NCBI GenBank assembly: GCA_030627085.1
Contig: DAOUSS010000041.1
Location: forward strand, 1 to 9,569
DNA length: 9,569 nt
Direction of reading: 5' to 3'
DNA from: Candidatus Stahliibacteriota bacterium
Lineage (GTDB): Bacteria; Hydrothermota; UBA3073
In this document: one piece after another, positions 6,762 to 9,569 of the stretch
Layout of the letters: every line of letters starts with the position of its first letter
How positions within the stretch are numbered: position 1 is the first letter of the stretch
Translations under genes and position numbers: made by a program
The notes under the pieces: model-generated
What the model saw: only the letters and a program-made list of their open reading frames with translations
The model's database searches: none
Told to the model about the DNA's origin: nothing

Positions 6762-8296
6762 ACCTTCTCAGAGATTGCCTTTGCCTGAAGGAAGAAGAGA
6801 AGGTAATCCCTCGAGCCTGTCTTTGTGTCTGTCCCAGAAAGATTAAATCCACCAAATGGATGAGCGCCGACAAGTGCACCGGTGCATTTTCTGTTTATAT
6901 AAAGGTTGCCCACATGGAACTCCCTCTTTGCCCTCGCAATCTTCTCTCTGTTTTTCGTGTATATAGAACTCGTTAGTCCATAATCAGTACAATTTGCTAT
7001 CCTCAGGGCATCATCAAAATCCTTTGCAGGTATAACAGCAAGAACAGGCCCAAATATCTCTTCCTGTGCTATCCTTGCGTAGGGGTCAACATTGATTATT
7101 ATTGTGGGTTTTATATAATAGCCGTCTCCTTCTGCAGGTTCTCCGCCAAGAACAAGTTCTCCTTCCTTTTTCCCAATTTCTATGTATTCAAGAATCCTCT
7201 TATACGCCCTTTCGTTTATGACAGGCCCCATAAAATGGTTATTCTCTGCAGGTCCCTGATTAATATCCTTTGCTGTTCTTATTAGCTTATCTACGAACTC
7301 ATCATATACATCTTTAACCACAATTGCTCTTGAACAGGCAGAACATTTCTGACCTTGAAATCCATAGGTAGATGCAATCACCCCAGCTACAGCAGAATCA
7401 ATATCTGCCTCAGAATCCACTATTATTGCATCCTTTCCGCCCATCTCTGCAATCACTCTCTTTATCCACTTTTTACCTGTCTTCCCTGCAAGTTCAACGA
7501 TATGAAGCCCCACCTCTTTTGACCCTGTAAATGTTATAAACCTCGTCTTTTCAGAACCAACGAGTGTATCTCCTATCTTTCCTCCGGAGCCGGGGAGAAA
7601 GTTGACAACACCATCTGGCACACCTGCTTCCTCTACAATCTCCATAAACTTTGCTCCTGTAACGGGCGAGTCAGATGAGGGTTTTAATATAACCGTATTT
7701 CCTGCCCCAAATGCGGCAGATGTCATACCTGTAAGTATTGACATTGGAAAGTTCCATGGTGGTATTGATACACCAACACCGAGTGGTATATACCACATCT
7801 CTGGTTTCTCTCCCGGAAACGGCGTAACATATCCCCCTTCTCCATACCTTATAACTTCTCTACCGTAGTAATCAAGAAAATCTATTGCCTCTGCAACATC
7901 TCCATCTGCCTCAGCCCAGTTTTTACCAACCTCATATACAAGCCAGGCATCAAGTTCATACCGCCTTTTTCTCATTATATCCGCCATCCTGAAGAGATAC
8001 TTAGCCCTCTCCTCTGCACTTGTGTATCTCCATTTCCTGAATGTTTCATCCGCAACCTCAAGCGCCCTTTCTACATCTTTCGTAGACGAGTCTTGCACAA
8101 TTCCTACAATCTCATCCTTGTGGGATGGATTTATGGATTTTATAGATTTTTTAATCTTTCCCTTCTTCCCACTTATTATGTTTGGATATTCCCTTCCAAG
8201 TTCTCTTTTTACCTTCTTTAATGCTTCCTTCATCCTCTTTTTGTCTTTTTCTTTTTTGAAATCTATTATGGATTCGTTCTTGAAGTCTCCACGCAT
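6758..8296 (-). CDS. rocA: 1-pyrroline-5-carboxylate (L-glutamate gamma-semialdehyde) dehydrogenase, RocA type
   Basis: A full-length 512-residue aldehyde dehydrogenase; stand-alone P5C dehydrogenases are usually about 515. Seen: the oxyanion Asn182 in PPWNFP, cofactor Lys205 in LKPSSDSP, the Rossmann motif GSKEVG (258-263), general base Glu284 in EMGGKD, catalytic Cys318 in GQKCSACSR, Glu413 in EEIFGPV, and the C-terminal block TGALVGAHPFGGFNLSGTD typical of RocA/PutA-type enzymes. The N-terminus (FKNESIIDF, then LGREYPNIISGK) also matches this subfamily and supports the ATG start, with a GGGGG-type ribosome site 4 bases upstream. Family knowledge: cytosolic NAD+-dependent oxidation of glutamate semialdehyde to glutamate, the last step of proline and arginine degradation. 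No proline dehydrogenase, arginase or aminotransferase gene is adjacent. It is the first gene of an operon with miaB (ATGA overlap). Residues 14-52 are lysine-rich. Confidence 0.93.
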   Translation of the reverse strand: MRGDFKNESIIDFKKEKDKKRMKEALKKVKRELGREYPNIISGKKGKIKKSIKSINPSHKDEIVGIVQDSSTKDVERALEVADETFRKWRYTSAEERAKYLFRMADIMRKRRYELDAWLVYEVGKNWAEADGDVAEAIDFLDYYGREVIRYGEGGYVTPFPGEKPEMWYIPLGVGVSIPPWNFPMSILTGMTSAAFGAGNTVILKPSSDSPVTGAKFMEIVEEAGVPDGVVNFLPGSGGKIGDTLVGSEKTRFITFTGSKEVGLHIVELAGKTGKKWIKRVIAEMGGKDAIIVDSEADIDSAVAGVIASTYGFQGQKCSACSRAIVVKDVYDEFVDKLIRTAKDINQGPAENNHFMGPVINERAYKRILEYIEIGKKEGELVLGGEPAEGDGYYIKPTIIINVDPYARIAQEEIFGPVLAVIPAKDFDDALRIANCTDYGLTSSIYTKNREKIARAKREFHVGNLYINRKCTGALVGAHPFGGFNLSGTDTKTGSRDYLLFFLQAKAISEKV

Positions 8297-8326
8297 AACA
8301 CCCCCATAGTAATATCAAAATGTTCA

Positions 8327-8358
8327 CCCTGTGGAATATAAAGTCTTATTCCACTGGG
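8327..8358. promoter_or_regulatory. Operator-like palindrome upstream of the P5C dehydrogenase gene
   Basis: GTGGAATA (8331-8338) and TATTCCAC (8347-8354) are perfect inverted copies around an 8-base centre. The arms extend through a T-T mismatch to CCC/GGG, giving 11 of 12 paired positions. It lies 31 bases before the ATG at 8296. On the minus strand TATATT (8340-8335) lies within it as a possible -10 box, with TTGCCC (8361-8356) upstream at a short 15-base spacing. Either a repressor operator overlapping the promoter or a leader hairpin would fit; the promoter assignment is weak. Confidence 0.5.
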
Positions 8359-8382
8359 CAAGAAATGACCAATCAGGGGTTA

Positions 8383-8507
8383 AAATCCTAAATCCGAAAT
8401 CCGAAACTCTAAACAAATTCCAAATCTCAAATTTCAATCTTATCTGTACAGGGATTAAAAACTGTTTGGGGTTTAGATAATTGAAATTTAAATATTGTTT
8501 AGGATTT
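8383..8507. repeat. Long imperfect inverted repeat between rocA and tRNA-Arg
   Basis: Outer arms AAATCCTAAA (8383-8392) and TTTAGGATTT (8498-8507) are perfect inverted copies. Inner arms AAATTTCAA/TTGAAATTT (8429-8437/8481-8489) continue, after a 2-base bulge, into TTATCT/AGATAA (8440-8445/8475-8480). ACAG/CTGT (8448-8451/8462-8465) can close the top. The left half repeats ATCCGAA twice (8393-8405). No transposase or direct flanking duplication is evident. It fills most of the 245-base gap between the two divergent transcription units. Confidence 0.6.
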
Positions 8508-8541
8508 AGTGCTTAGAATTTAGAAATTTTTTGTTTTATTT

Positions 8542-8615
8542 GCCCCTGTAGCTCAGCGGATAGAGCACCGGTCTTCGGAACCGGGTTGGCGAGAGTTCGA
8601 ATCCCTCCAGGGGCA
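8542..8615 (+). tRNA. tRNA-Arg (anticodon TCG)
   Basis: The cloverleaf is complete. Acceptor stem: GCCCCTG/CAGGGGC (8542-8548/8608-8614). D stem: GCTC/GAGC (8551-8554/8563-8566), with GG in the D loop. Anticodon stem: CCGGT/ACCGG (8568-8572/8580-8584) around CTTCGGA, so the anticodon TCG is at 8575-8577 and reads CGA (arginine). The T arm is GAGAG-TTCGAAT-CCCTC (8591-8607). The discriminator is A8615 and CCA is not encoded. Two oddities: an A-C mismatch in the T stem (8594/8604) and a 6-base variable loop (8585-8590). TAGAAT at 8514-8519 is a possible -10 box, but no good -35 accompanies it. Confidence 0.95.
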
Positions 8616-8617
8616 AA

Positions 8618-8623
8618 AAGGAG
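8618..8623 (+). promoter_or_regulatory. radC: Ribosome binding site of radC, abutting the tRNA 3' end
   Basis: AAGGAG starts 3 bases after the tRNA discriminator and ends 2 bases before the ATG at 8626, an unusually short spacing. There is no room for a separate promoter, so radC is presumably read from the tRNA transcript. Confidence 0.7.
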
Positions 8624-8625
8624 AT

Positions 8626-9297
8626 ATGGATTCCAAGGTGGGTCATAGGAAGAGATTGCGAGAGAAGTTTATGAAGTCGGGACTCTTAGGACTGCATGAT
8701 TATGAGATTGTTGAACTACTTCTTACCCTCGGTACTCCCCGGAAAGATTGTAAGCAACAAGCAAAGGCACTGATGAAAAAATTTAAGACCCTAAGAGGGG
8801 TTATAGATGCAGATAAAGAGGAATTATGCGAAATAAAGGGAGTAGGACCAAAAAATATCTTTGGGATAAGATTTGTTAGGGAGATATCGGAGAAATATCT
8901 TGAAGATAGAATAATAAAACAGGAAATTTATAGAACCCCACAGGATGTGTTTAATTATCTATATGTGTCAATGAGGGGATTAAAAAAAGAGGTGTTTAAG
9001 ACCCTTTTTCTGGATGTAAAGAACAGATTAATTGCCACTGAGAAGATGTTTAAGGGAACGGTCAGCTCATCGGTTGTATATCCAAGAGAGATTGTAAAGA
9101 GGGCAATAAAAAAGGATGCGAGTTCTGTTATACTCGTCCATAACCACCCGTCAGGTGATCCAACGCCTTCCCCTGAGGATAAAAGGATAACAAGAGATGT
9201 TGTTGATGCACTTGAAGCTGTGGATATAAAGGTGTTAGACCATATAATAATTGGGGATAATAGATACTTCAGCTTTGCATCGGAGAAACTACTGTAA
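8626..9297 (+). CDS. radC: RadC family JAMM/MPN-domain protein
   Basis: 223 residues, the usual length for stand-alone RadC. The N-terminal region (HRKRLREKF at 7, HDYEIVELLL at 24, TPRKDCKQQAKAL) is followed by a helix-hairpin-helix segment EIKGVGPKN (69-77) and the C-terminal JAMM domain. That domain has Glu139 and the metal-site signature HNHPSGDPTPSPED with His172, His174 and Asp185, all intact. Family knowledge: the fold predicts a zinc-dependent hydrolase, but no substrate is settled, and the E. coli DNA-repair phenotype that gave the name was later traced to recG. The start is set by the AAGGAG site and by the family N-terminus. Two TAA codons occur in tandem at the end. It follows tRNA-Arg by 10 bases and is probably co-transcribed with it. 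No mobile-element genes accompany it here. Confidence 0.95.
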   Translation: MDSKVGHRKRLREKFMKSGLLGLHDYEIVELLLTLGTPRKDCKQQAKALMKKFKTLRGVIDADKEELCEIKGVGPKNIFGIRFVREISEKYLEDRIIKQEIYRTPQDVFNYLYVSMRGLKKEVFKTLFLDVKNRLIATEKMFKGTVSSSVVYPREIVKRAIKKDASSVILVHNHPSGDPTPSPEDKRITRDVVDALEAVDIKVLDHIIIGDNRYFSFASEKLL

Positions 9298-9301
9298 TAA
9301 A

Positions 9302-9331
9302 CCACAGAGGACGCAGAGGGCACAGAGAGGT
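9302..9331. repeat. ACAGAGG-type degenerate tandem repeat
   Basis: Three roughly 10-base units (CCACAGAGGA, CGCAGAGGGC, ACAGAGAGGT) lie directly after the radC stop codons. A related purine-rich tract (GAAGGCACAAAGAACACGAA, 9380-9399) follows. It shows no coding potential and no terminator shape. Confidence 0.55.
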
Positions 9332-9337
9332 AAAATA

Positions 9338-9356
9338 TAAAAATGCAAAATGCAAA
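9338..9356. repeat. AAAATGCAAAATGC repeat word, inverted copy in miaB
   Basis: TAAAAATGCAAAATGCAAA is the exact reverse complement of 5557-5575 within miaB. It continues into further degenerate units (TTGCAAAATTAAAA) to about 9370. Bases 9400-9440 beyond it show nothing recognisable. Confidence 0.5.
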
Positions 9357-9440
9357 TTGCAAAATTAAAAGACTAACCATGAAGGCACAAAGAACACGAA
9401 TAGGTTAAATATTAAAATGAAAAATGGAATTCCAAAATCC

Positions 9441-9565
9441 TAATTTCCAATTTCCAACAAAAATCCAAAATCCAAATGTCAAACGAAGGTAGCTTTGACA
9501 AGAAAAAATTGCAAATTTAGGAATTTGACATTTTATTGGAAATTGGTAATTGGAAATTTGACATT
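9441..9565. repeat. Imperfect palindromic repeat with TTGGAAATT and TTTGACATT words
   Basis: CCAATTTCCAA (9447-9457) and TTGGAAATTGG (9536-9546) are perfect inverted copies, extendable by about 4 more pairs after one mismatch. Nested inside, AAATGTCAAA (9474-9483) and TTTGACATTT (9524-9533) also pair perfectly. The right side, 9538-9565, is the copy matching the segment inside miaB. The element runs to the window edge and may continue beyond it. Confidence 0.6.
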
Positions 9566-9569
9566 CTAA

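Noticed and set aside
8481..8519. Promoter for tRNA-Arg (TTGAAA or TAGAAT boxes)
   Set aside because: TTGAAA has no matching -10 at 17 bases, and TAGAAT has no acceptable -35. The tract is AT-rich repeat in which such words arise by chance.
8626..9297. radC next to a tRNA gene as evidence of an integrated mobile element
   Set aside because: No integrase, no duplicated tRNA 3' end and no phage or plasmid genes are visible. RadC also occurs commonly in chromosomes.
8955..9380. 141-codon open frame on the minus strand opposite radC
   Set aside because: It lies antisense to the conserved JAMM domain of RadC, and its serine/leucine/phenylalanine-rich product resembles no family I recognise. It is a coding shadow.

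Overview
This is a bacterial chromosomal fragment with no plasmid, phage or transposase signature. It is AT-leaning and uses the standard code. The gene set (a 2-hydroxyacid dehydrogenase, a giant ATP-dependent 2-hydroxyacyl-CoA dehydratase activator-like protein, and a RocA-type 1-pyrroline-5-carboxylate dehydrogenase) fits an anaerobic or fermentative lifestyle with amino-acid or acyl-CoA metabolism. The intergenic regions are full of short degenerate repeat words (GACTC/ACGC, AAATCC, CCACAGAGG, TTGGAAATT/TTTGACATT, AAAATGCAAAATGC). From memory, such words are common in genomes of uncultured anaerobic lineages, but the phylum cannot be fixed from this window.

Layout. 1-906 (+): 3' part of a D-isomer-specific 2-hydroxyacid dehydrogenase, cut by the window edge. 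It converges, across 49 pyrimidine-rich bases, on 956-5068 (-), a 1370-residue single-chain protein. That protein carries two complete BadF/BadG/HgdC-type ATPase modules followed by two cysteine-rich HgdB/DUF2229-like regions. Its start is preceded by a perfect sigma-70 type promoter (TTGACA, 17 bp, TGnTATAAT) and a 100-nt leader filled by a GACTC-rich repeat. The rest of the 5069-5474 gap holds a duplicated 20-mer. 5475-8296 (-) is a two-gene operon, P5C dehydrogenase then miaB, with an ATGA stop/start overlap. 8297-8541 holds an operator-like palindrome and a long imperfect inverted repeat. 8542-8615 (+) is tRNA-Arg(TCG), followed 10 bases later by radC (8626-9297). 9298-9569 is non-coding repeat mosaic.

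How the genes may fit together. P5C dehydrogenase makes glutamate from proline or arginine catabolism. A D-2-hydroxyacid dehydrogenase and an ATP-driven hydroxyacyl-CoA dehydratase activator are both used in fermentations that turn 2-oxoacids into enoyl-CoAs. The dehydratase subunits and CoA-transferase of such a pathway are not in the window, so this link is only a hypothesis. MiaB and tRNA-Arg belong to translation. RadC is a JAMM-fold protein of unsettled role.

The most unusual observations are: intergenic repeat words that lie in frame inside miaB; the all-in-one architecture of the 1370-residue activator; a near-ideal promoter whose transcript begins in a repeat; and the nearly abutting tRNA-Arg/radC arrangement. 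I see no clearly new defence system, CRISPR array or mobile element.
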